Under the pieces are notes generated by a model that ran no database searches, was not told the origin of the DNA, and saw nothing but the letters and a program-made list of their open reading frames with translations. Source: Candidatus Methanoplasma sp. (GTDB taxonomy: Archaea; Thermoplasmatota; Thermoplasmata; Methanomassiliicoccales; Methanomethylophilaceae). From it: a stretch of 10,987 bases of DNA. The stretch is from NCBI GenBank assembly GCA_031288985.1, contig JAITQH010000074.1, positions 1-10,987 on the forward strand, read 5' to 3'. Of this stretch, positions 1-5,379 are shown in pieces. The position numbers were made by a program, and so were the translations under genes. Positions within the stretch are counted from its first letter, which is position 1. Every line of letters begins with the position of its first letter.

Positions 1-1
1 C

Positions 2-175
2 GAACTGTGCGGGGTGGCCACGAACATATGCGTCCTTGCCAATGCCGTGCTCATAAAGACCGCCCTTCCGGAGTCTGCGGTGATCGTCAGGAAGGACTGC
101 GTCGCAAGCTGCGATATGAAACTCCACACAGAGGCCCTCGACATAATGGCCGCGATCGGGATACGCATAGAGTGA
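2..175 (+). CDS. Isochorismatase/nicotinamidase-family cysteine hydrolase, C-terminal fragment
   Basis: Partial gene entering from the left edge; 57 codons and a TGA stop are visible. The reading frame contains CGVATNICVLANA, the family signature in which the Cys of the (T/S)-(D/N)-x-C-V stretch is the catalytic nucleophile. It is followed by a hydrophobic beta strand (AVIVRKDCVAS) and a final helix with HTEALDIMAAIGIRI, as in the C-terminal third of nicotinamidases and isochorismatase-like hydrolases. Members hydrolyse amides or vinyl ethers, for example nicotinamide to nicotinate. The Asp and Lys of the triad would lie upstream of the window, so substrate class cannot be decided. The gene converges on the prephenate-dehydratase-like gene with only 3 bp between the two stop codons. 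The family call is fairly safe; the specific enzyme is not. Confidence 0.8.
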   Translation, partial: ELCGVATNICVLANAVLIKTALPESAVIVRKDCVASCDMKLHTEALDIMAAIGIRIE

Positions 176-178
176 CGA

Positions 179-739
179 TCATACCGTCTTCAGCAATGCG
201 AAGTACGTCATGTTGTCTCTGTTGTCCTCTATGTTCTCATGCAGAAGGATCAGACCGTAGCGCTCCCCGGCGTTCCTGCGGCAGACGACTGCGGCCGTGT
301 CCGGAAGCTTTCCCTGAGACAAGAGTTCTGCGGCGTAGGCTGTGTCCTCCACCTCTTTCCATACGGCGTCCGGATAGAGGCGGCCGAGGTTTTTGCCTGT
401 CTGGAGCAGGGCCTGAGGATGGGATGCCAAAATCTCCACCTTGACGCTTTTGTCCTTTGCGAACAGACAGTGGTGGATCGGCATGCCGATCTCGTCCATC
501 ACGGTTATGGCGTCTTTGCCCTTCAGCGCGTCGCACGTCTCGGCGACATCGCCGGCGCTGATGTTTCGGGTGGCAACCACGCCGTAATCCACGCTCCCTC
601 CGAGGAGTGAATCCACAACGCCCGCCGCACTCATAAGCGCCACAGGCTCGAAGCATTCCCACCCCTGTCTGCGTGCGAACATTGCGGCCGCCTCCTCCGA
701 ATTGGAGAAGGGGATGCCCATGTAGCCGATCCTGATCAT
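179..739 (-). CDS. Prephenate dehydratase-like protein, ACT-less and motif-divergent
   Basis: 186 residues resembling the periplasmic-binding-protein-like catalytic domain of prephenate dehydratase, which converts prephenate to phenylpyruvate. Matching blocks are the N-terminal RIGYMGIPFS strand, DYGVVATRN (51-59), SHPQALLQTG (106-115), and YGLILLHENIEDN then TYF near the end (161-180). The family Asn (N59), the Gln of HPQ (Q109) and the Thr of the TRF motif (T178) are kept. The Glu of the usual ENS/ENT motif is Arg58 and the Arg of TRF is Tyr179. The protein stops right after the catalytic domain, so there is no ACT domain for Phe feedback; usual enzymes are about 270-280 residues. The start at 739 is chosen because GGAG (745-748) lies 5 bases upstream; the same frame extends to 814 without such a signal. 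It lies 52 bp behind the DUF5685 gene and may share its transcript. It may be a repurposed binding domain rather than a true dehydratase. Confidence 0.65.
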   Translation of the reverse strand: MIRIGYMGIPFSNSEEAAAMFARRQGWECFEPVALMSAAGVVDSLLGGSVDYGVVATRNISAGDVAETCDALKGKDAITVMDEIGMPIHHCLFAKDKSVKVEILASHPQALLQTGKNLGRLYPDAVWKEVEDTAYAAELLSQGKLPDTAAVVCRRNAGERYGLILLHENIEDNRDNMTYFALLKTV

Positions 740-791
740 CGTGTCTCCGTATAATTCCGACATTAAATGTCTTTTCGCTAATATTGCGGCG

Positions 792-1715
792 TCAGGAGTT
801 CTGCCCCGCCCCATAACGGTTCCGACGATTGAAGAGGATATTCTTCAGGCTCGCTTTTGCTGAGGCATCGCCTGAGAGGACCTTCTTTGCCGAATCCGGG
901 ATGCCGTAATGCATTATGTTGTCCGCCACTCCGACCTCGGCCCCCATCTCCTTTCGGACGTGTCCGTAGTGGCGCGTCGCCTCCTTCATTATATCCCTCA
1001 TCGATGACGTGATGCCGTAGATGTTTCTTGAGATGTATTCCGCCTTGTTCCTGAACACGGCGCCGTCCTGAAGGTAAGGGTTGAATGTGTCGTTCATATA
1101 GTCTTCATCCAAGTCGTCCACCGCATCCATGACGTACACCATGGCGGCAACCTCTTTCATAAGGCCTAGAATGTGTTCGCCGCAGGCGCCCTCCGCCAAG
1201 GATGCCAACGGCTTGGCGACGGCCTCTCCGAACGTCCTTCCCATGAGAACGGCGTCCGAACATCCGTCCTCTTCCATGGATCGCAGCGCTTTGAACCCGC
1301 CGCCCACGGCGCGGTCGTACTCGGGGTATCTTTCTTCCGCCTTCATTATTGCGCGGCTGAGGGCGAGAGACGCAAGGCCGCTCTTTAAGGATCTGTGGTC
1401 GGTGCGGTCGTCCTCCAGCTCCCATTTTGTCAGGGTCACGGTGTATGCGGCCGCACGTCTCATTATCTCGGAGCCGCTGCTCGGTCTTTTCAGGACGCAG
1501 AGCGGGGAGCTTTTTGTCCTGTCGACGTCGGATCCGCCTCCCGACGCCGAGTTCAGGACGATGGCGTTGAACGTCATGTCATAGTTGACGGCGGCGGTCG
1601 AAAGGATCCCGAACCCCGCTTTGAGCTGATGACAGCCCTCACAGTAGTATCTGCGGTAGATCGAGAGATCCGAGGCCGACAGCCGACTGTACATGGGCAC
1701 GACATAGCCGAACAT
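792..1715 (-). CDS. DUF5685-type protein of unknown function
   Basis: 307 residues, apparently soluble and largely helical. The N-terminus MFGYVVP, the CxxC-His group at 25-29 (YYCEGCHQL) and the NYDMTF block at 44-49 match what I recall of the DUF5685 family. A central Asp-rich stretch (MDAVDDLDED, about residues 196-205) followed by NPYL is also typical. Asp-rich motifs on a helical protein recall isoprenoid-synthase metal sites, but that is only a resemblance and no reaction is known to me. The start at 1715 is preferred over the in-frame ATG at 1775 because family members begin with MFGY and a TATA element (1744-1756) lies about 34 bp upstream, within the longer version. No Shine-Dalgarno is seen, so the leader is short. 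The gene diverges from the Cys-rich peptide/radical SAM pair from the same promoter element, suggesting a joint role (inference). Confidence 0.7.
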   Translation of the reverse strand: MFGYVVPMYSRLSASDLSIYRRYYCEGCHQLKAGFGILSTAAVNYDMTFNAIVLNSASGGGSDVDRTKSSPLCVLKRPSSGSEIMRRAAAYTVTLTKWELEDDRTDHRSLKSGLASLALSRAIMKAEERYPEYDRAVGGGFKALRSMEEDGCSDAVLMGRTFGEAVAKPLASLAEGACGEHILGLMKEVAAMVYVMDAVDDLDEDYMNDTFNPYLQDGAVFRNKAEYISRNIYGITSSMRDIMKEATRHYGHVRKEMGAEVGVADNIMHYGIPDSAKKVLSGDASAKASLKNILFNRRNRYGAGQNS

Positions 1716-1739
1716 GATATTGCGTGGGTATTGGCGGCT

Positions 1740-1758
1740 CGAACATTTATTATATTCG
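1740..1758. promoter_or_regulatory. Shared, near-symmetric BRE-TATA promoter element
   Basis: In the 94-bp gap between the divergent DUF5685 and Cys-rich-peptide genes there is one AT-rich block, ATTTATTATATT, flanked by CGAA on the left (1740-1743) and TTCG on the right (1755-1758). Read on either strand it gives CGAA (a BRE-like purine element) followed by a TATA-like core (TTATTATA on +, TATAATAAA on -). It would place the minus transcript start about 10 bases before the 1715 start, and the plus start about 30-35 bases before 1810, leaving room for the AAGGTGA ribosome site. Other TATA candidates in the gap are absent. Promoter activity is inferred. Confidence 0.55.
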
Positions 1759-1809
1759 GACGGTTTACTCGGCAACGTACCCGACCGGCAGGACGGGCAA
1801 GGTGAACCG

Positions 1810-2112
1810 ATGACGCAGAATGCAGTTACCGTTGAAGATTTGACCGTACTTTATATGAGCCAATCCCCGGCGGCATTCATGTCTGTTGCCATGTCCGCGC
1901 ACTCTGACGGCCCGCAGGATTATTCCAAACGCGTGGACGAAGAACCTCACAGCGGCGACGACCCATGCAACTATTCCTGTTGCAACGATAAGGGGTGCTG
2001 TTCCTCCGGAGGGTGGTATCTGTGTCTGTGCGGGTGCATTGTGGTGCTTGTCGCATTCTGCTGCTACATAACCAATGGTTTCAACGGCGTTTGGACATAT
2101 TGGCCGTTCTGA
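1810..2112 (+). CDS. Cys-rich small protein, candidate substrate (RiPP-like precursor) of the downstream radical SAM enzyme
   Basis: 100 residues with three zones. Residues 1-50 form a Cys-free, acidic, leader-like part (e.g. TVEDLTVLYMSQSPAAF). Residues 53-85 hold ten cysteines (53, 57, 58, 63, 64, 72, 74, 76, 84, 85), several as CC or CxC pairs; the second half of this zone (about 69-87, WYLCLCGCIVVLVAF) is hydrophobic enough to span a membrane. Residues 88-100 form an aromatic tail ending WTYWPF. The start is set by AAGGTGA (1799-1805), 4 bases before the ATG. The TGA stop is one base before the ATG of the radical SAM gene, so translation is probably coupled. I recognise no family. Cys-rich peptides beside SPASM-type radical SAM proteins are commonly their substrates, with thioether bridges in known cases; that role here is inference. 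Alternatively it is a Cys-rich single-pass membrane protein. Codons are less GC-rich at third positions than in most neighbours. Confidence 0.65.
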   Translation: MTQNAVTVEDLTVLYMSQSPAAFMSVAMSAHSDGPQDYSKRVDEEPHSGDDPCNYSCCNDKGCCSSGGWYLCLCGCIVVLVAFCCYITNGFNGVWTYWPF

Positions 2113-2113
2113 T

Positions 2114-3253
2114 ATGAGACCGTTCATATCTGTCGTGATCAAACCGACTCTGGCCTGCAATATTGATTGCAAACATTGTTATCACCCGCCTGAAGAAAGG
2201 ACGGGCGGGGCGATGAGCATTGAGCTTCTCGACCGTCTGTTCCGCCTTGTTTCGGAGGAGTACGAATCGGCATGGTTCATATGGCACGGCGGAGAGCCGC
2301 TGATGCTCTCCCTGCAGTTCTATCGGGACGCCATTGCCGCGCAGGAGAAGCATTTCGGGAAGGACTCCCATCGCATCGGCAACACGGTGCAGACCAACGG
2401 CATACGCCTGGACAGGAAGTTCATGGAGTTCTGCCGCGAGAAAAAGATCAACGTGGGCGTCTCATACGAGGGTCCGGGGAACAACGTTCTCAGGGAAAGG
2501 ACGTCAGACGTGGAAGACAATCTGAACATGCTTACGAAAAGAGAGCACGTGTTCTCGGTCAGTTCGACGGTGTCGTCGGAGATGGCGTCCGAGCAGACCT
2601 CCCTTTACGAATACTTCCGGGACCGGCGCATGGCGGTGTCCTTATCTCCGGTGATCCCGGCAGGATGCGCCGCATTGCGCCATGAACTTGTTCCGGACGT
2701 CGGCGAATACGTCAAAGGCAGCATAGCCGCCTTTGACAGGTGGCTTGCCGACGCGGACGCGGAGATACCGCTGATCCCGCATTATCTGTATCTTCTGAAC
2801 GCTCTGGGAGAGCCTACCGAGTCTGACTGCGCCCACAGCTCATGCCTCACAAAATGGCTGTGCGTCTATCCGGACGGGAGCCTCTATCCCTGCGCCAAAG
2901 GCCGCCTTCCGGAATTCAGGATGTGCGGTCTCGGCGACGTCGAACGCATATCGGACGCGTTCCTCACGGACGGCTTCAGGAAGATGCTTGCAGGGACCGT
3001 AGAGAGACGGGAAAAATGCAGATCCTGCGAAATATTCGACCATTGCGGCGGCGGATGCAGCATGGACGCCTGTTACGAAGGGGGAATAGAGAACAATGGG
3101 AACCCCTCCTGCCGGATATACAAGGAGATATTCACGCACATAAAGGACAGGACGGAAAGCATCATCAAAGACCGGAAGGATCTTTCCCAATACAACAAGT
3201 TCGTGAGAGACGCGGTGACGGGGAGGCTCATAGATCCCCGGATGCCTATGTGA
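2114..3253 (+). CDS. Radical SAM/SPASM-domain protein, putative peptide or protein maturase
   Basis: 379 residues. The radical SAM 4Fe-4S motif C-x3-C-x2-C is at residues 15, 19 and 22 (CNIDCKHC), and the SAM-binding GGEP is in WHGGEPLM. A C-terminal SPASM region for auxiliary iron-sulfur clusters runs from about 244 to 333: Cys244, Cys250, VYPDGSLYPC (Cys260), MCGLG (Cys271), then C-x2-C-x5-C-x3-C at 302, 305, 311 and 315, Cys319, and a last Cys333. This architecture is shared with anaerobic sulfatase-maturing enzymes and peptide-modifying enzymes such as sactipeptide maturases. I chose the start at 2114 because it follows the small ORF's TGA by one base and begins with a family-like MRPFISVVIKPTLAC; a longer frame from 2075 would overlap that ORF. 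The adjacent Cys-rich protein is the obvious substrate candidate. No sulfatase gene is in the window. The family call is firm, the substrate is inferred. Confidence 0.9.
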   Translation: MRPFISVVIKPTLACNIDCKHCYHPPEERTGGAMSIELLDRLFRLVSEEYESAWFIWHGGEPLMLSLQFYRDAIAAQEKHFGKDSHRIGNTVQTNGIRLDRKFMEFCREKKINVGVSYEGPGNNVLRERTSDVEDNLNMLTKREHVFSVSSTVSSEMASEQTSLYEYFRDRRMAVSLSPVIPAGCAALRHELVPDVGEYVKGSIAAFDRWLADADAEIPLIPHYLYLLNALGEPTESDCAHSSCLTKWLCVYPDGSLYPCAKGRLPEFRMCGLGDVERISDAFLTDGFRKMLAGTVERREKCRSCEIFDHCGGGCSMDACYEGGIENNGNPSCRIYKEIFTHIKDRTESIIKDRKDLSQYNKFVRDAVTGRLIDPRMPM

Positions 3254-3634
3254 TCATCCTTTGTAAGCCAAAGCCTCGACCTCTATCTTCGCCCCTTTGG
3301 GGATTGCTCCGACCTGGAAGCATGACCTTGCCGGATACGGTTCCCTGAAGAATTCTTTGTACACCTCGTTGACGGCGGCGAAATCGCCGATGTCCGTAAG
3401 GAAGACCTTGACGGAGACCACGTCCGTTTGGCTGACGCCCGCCGCAGAAAGGACCTCGAACAGATTGGCGAAAGACTGCCTTGCCTGGGCCTCTATGCCT
3501 TCGGGGATCAGGCCGGTGTCCGGAACGATCGGTATCTGCCCCGACGTCGCGACGAGGCCGCCCGCCCTTGCTCCCTGGGAGTAGGGGCCGACGGCCTTCG
3601 GCGCCTTTGCGGTGATTATCGGCTCTATGGTCAA
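3254..3634 (-). CDS. ridA: RidA/YjgF-family enamine/imine deaminase
   Basis: 126 residues, the normal length of this trimeric cytosolic family, which hydrolyses reactive enamines and imines such as 2-aminoacrylate released by PLP enzymes. Visible signatures are the APKAVGPYSQG opening, TSGQIP, and the C-terminal PARSCFQVGAIPKGAKIEVEA. Arg103 and Glu118 correspond to the substrate-binding Arg and catalytic Glu of the E. coli protein (Arg105, Glu120). The start is TTG at 3634: no ATG or GTG fits the conserved N-terminus, and AGGAG (3643-3647) lies 8 bases upstream inside the end of metA. The metA stop (3636-3638) is one base away, so the two genes are translationally coupled. RidA beside a methionine-pathway acyltransferase makes sense because the next step in such pathways uses PLP sulfhydrylases or lyases. 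Its stop abuts that of the convergent radical SAM gene. Confidence 0.92.
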   Translation of the reverse strand: MTIEPIITAKAPKAVGPYSQGARAGGLVATSGQIPIVPDTGLIPEGIEAQARQSFANLFEVLSAAGVSQTDVVSVKVFLTDIGDFAAVNEVYKEFFREPYPARSCFQVGAIPKGAKIEVEALAYKG

Positions 3635-3635
3635 C

Positions 3636-4571
3636 TTACCGGCTCCTGTCGATGTAGAGGTCGATCTTATCCAGATCGTAGGGGGTGCGCTGATATACGT
3701 AGTAGTTGAGCCAATTGGTGTACAGAAGGGTGGAGTGCGCCCTCCACCTCACCACCGGATCGCGGCGGGGATCGTCGTCCTGGAAGTAGTTGTGCGGCAC
3801 CTCGGGCTTCAGGCCCCTGTTGGTATCCCTCTCATACTCGTACGCAAGGGTGCAGGCATCGTACTCGAAGTGCCCCGTGACGAACACCTGCGCTTTTTCC
3901 GACACGACCGCGCCGACTCAGGAGATGTCGGTCGCAGCCACTATGTGAAGGTGGGGATTGTGATAGATGTCTGATGCGCGTATCTCCGTGTGTCTCGAAT
4001 GCGGCATGTTGAAAGCGTCGTCGAATCCCCTCAGGAGCGGTTCGTCCTTCACCAGCGCGCGGTGCTCGAAAATGCCTGACATCTTTTTCGGCAGAGGATA
4101 TTTCGGTATTCCGTAATGGTAGTACAGACCCGCCTGCGCCCCCCAGCATATGTGCAGGGTCGAGTAGACGTTCGTGAGGGACCAGTCCATGATCGTGCAC
4201 AACTCTTCCCAGTAGTCGACCATTTCGAACTCTATATTCTCCACAGGGGCGCCGGTTATTATCAGCCCGTCGAATTTTTGGTCTTTGATGTCCTCAAACC
4301 GGTGGTAGAAACGATCCAGATACTCCTGCGATATGTTCTTGGACTCGTGCGACTCCATCTGCAGGAATGTTATGTCGGTCTGCAGAGGGCTGTTGCTGAG
4401 AAGCCTCAGTATCTGTATCTCCGTCTCGATCTTCGTCGGCATGAGATTGAGTATCGCAATCCTCAGAGGGCGTATGTCCTGATGGGAGGCGCGCTCTTCG
4501 TTCATGACGAAAATGTTCTCCGATTCCAGAGTGGATACGGCCGGCAGGTCGTCAGGTACTTTTATCGGCAT
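3636..4571 (-). pseudogene. metA: Homoserine O-acetyltransferase (MetA family), interrupted by an in-frame TGA at codon 218
   Basis: A 311-codon frame, full MetA length (about 305-310), broken by one TGA (3918-3920). MetA acylates homoserine for methionine synthesis. The family opening MPIKVPDDLP and ESENIFVM is present; the start at 4571 has AGGAG (4580-4584) 8 bases upstream. The nucleophile Cys142 is in HICWGAQ. Glu111 in GAPVE is the residue linked to acetyl-CoA rather than succinyl-CoA use. After the TGA the same frame continues with VFVTGHFEYD, supplying the catalytic His234 and Glu236, and then with NWLNYYVYQ to a TAA. The TGA sits where the family usually has Gly (EAG-V), so GGA to TGA is the simplest change. 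A product ending there lacks His-Glu and should be inactive. The downstream piece has only a GTG at 3903-3905 as a possible restart. No frameshift or other damage is seen, so the lesion is recent, an error, or read through. ridA is coupled behind it. Confidence 0.85.
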
Positions 4572-4609
4572 TAAGGTTTCTCCTGTTCGAATTCTCAAGT
4601 ATCCGTTTC

Positions 4610-4619
4610 ATATTAATGT
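4610..4619 (-). promoter_or_regulatory. Probable TATA box of metA-ridA
   Basis: On the minus strand CATTAATATG is centred about 43 bp upstream of the metA ATG. A start site about 26 bp downstream would leave a leader of roughly 17 bases that still contains the AGGAG ribosome site. The whole gap is AT-rich, so other TATA placements are possible. Confidence 0.4.
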
Positions 4620-4639
4620 ACTTATCGAATAATATTCAC

Positions 4640-4667
4640 AATTATTATTCATATATGAATTATAATT
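4640..4667. repeat. 28-bp AT-rich imperfect palindrome (possible operator or terminator)
   Basis: Centred at 4653.5, with 13 of 14 base pairs matching; only 4646/4661 (T/T) break it. The central 14 bp (4647-4660, ATTCATATATGAAT) is a perfect palindrome. It lies 25 bp past the cobO stop and about 40 bp upstream of the likely metA TATA box, so it could be a transcription-factor site for metA or a structure at the cobO 3' end. A-T composition makes chance palindromes easier, but this length is notable. Confidence 0.6.
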
Positions 4668-4692
4668 TCCTATTCGCATTGACGGACAGCGG

Positions 4693-5238
4693 TCAGAACT
4701 CTATGCCCATTCTGGCGTGCACGCCCTTGTCGAAAGGATGCTTCAAAGGCCGCATTTCGGTGACCAGATCTGCGTACTCAATTATCTCGGGCGGCGCTCC
4801 CCGCCCCGTCAGCACGACCTCGGTGTTCGGAGGCCTGTTCTTCAGCACATCCAACACCTTCCCGGCACTCAAAAGCCCCCAAGACACGGCAACGTTGATC
4901 TCGTCCAATATAACAAGGTCGTACGCGCCGGAATGCATAAGCCCCTTCGCCTTCGCAAGCGCGGCCTCGGAGACCGCCACGTCCTCTTTCTTGGGAACTT
5001 TGGAGACCATGTGATCCAATCCCAACGGCAGGATCGTGAAATTGTTCATCCGCGACGCAGATATGTGCTCTCCGTAGTCCTCCGGAGGCTTGAGGAACTG
5101 AATCATCAGCACCTCCAGCCCTCTGCCCGCGGCTCTGAACGCAAGACCGAGCGACGCAGTCGTCTTGCCTTTTCCGTCGCCGGTGTACACGTGGACGAGT
5201 CCGAGTTCGTTCTTGATGTTCGGCGGCAGGTGCGACAT
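4693..5238 (-). CDS. cobO: Corrinoid (cob(I)yrinic acid a,c-diamide) adenosyltransferase, CobO/BtuR type
   Basis: 181 residues of the CobA/CobO/BtuR P-loop family, which transfers the adenosyl group of ATP to Co(I) corrinoids to make adenosylcobalamin precursors. Residues 17-27 read VYTGDGKGKTT, the family's modified P-loop (GDGKGKTT at 20-27). This is followed by GLAFRAAGRG, VLMIQFLK, and LVILDEINVAVSWG with the Walker-B-like acidic pair, and VVLTGRGAPPEIIEYADLVTEM near the end. Length fits the bacterial enzymes (about 180-200). The start at 5238 is preferred to the ATG at 5277 because a TATA element (5259-5271) is centred 27 bp upstream and would make the transcript leaderless; it lies inside the longer version. 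The gene is single on its strand, diverging from the MFS gene. Corrinoids are central in methylotrophic methanogens, which fits the suspected host. Confidence 0.92.
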   Translation of the reverse strand: MSHLPPNIKNELGLVHVYTGDGKGKTTASLGLAFRAAGRGLEVLMIQFLKPPEDYGEHISASRMNNFTILPLGLDHMVSKVPKKEDVAVSEAALAKAKGLMHSGAYDLVILDEINVAVSWGLLSAGKVLDVLKNRPPNTEVVLTGRGAPPEIIEYADLVTEMRPLKHPFDKGVHARMGIEF

Positions 5239-5258
5239 GAGTGTGGATTGCGAACCGA

Positions 5259-5271
5259 GAATAAAACATAA
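5259..5271 (-). promoter_or_regulatory. Probable TATA box of cobO
   Basis: TTATGTTTTATTC on the minus strand, centred about 27 bp before the ATG at 5238, the spacing expected for a leaderless archaeal transcript. No Shine-Dalgarno lies before that ATG, which agrees. This element decides the start choice for cobO. Confidence 0.5.
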
Positions 5272-5346
5272 TCGCATGCGCCGCCGGGCATGTCCGAACG
5301 CGTTCCTGTCTCGGCGCGCCGCGTCGTGAATGGTTGTGTTCAGGTC

Positions 5347-5359
5347 AATTTTTAATATG
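5347..5359 (+). promoter_or_regulatory. Probable TATA box of the MFS transporter gene
   Basis: ATTTTTAATATG is centred about 26 bp before the ATG at 5380, again fitting a leaderless transcript. The 75 bp between this and the cobO TATA box is GC-rich (around CGGCGCGCCGCG) with nothing recognisable. Confidence 0.5.
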
Positions 5360-5379
5360 GCTGTGCATGTCGGGGTGGT

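Noticed and set aside
7..444. Plus-strand frame of 145 codons at the left edge
   Set aside because: Overlaps the hydrolase fragment in another frame and runs antisense into the prephenate-dehydratase-like gene; Arg/Cys/Pro-rich with no motif.
1765..2172. Minus-strand frame of 135 codons opposite the Cys-rich peptide
   Set aside because: No ribosome site or family feature, and it would cover the shared promoter region's downstream side and the radical SAM start; the plus-strand frame has both a ribosome site and coupling to the next gene.
3918..3920. Selenocysteine or pyrrolysine decoding at the metA stop
   Set aside because: Pyrrolysine uses TAG, not TGA. The family position is Gly, not Cys, and I see no selenocysteine-type hairpin; TGA is the normal stop in this window.
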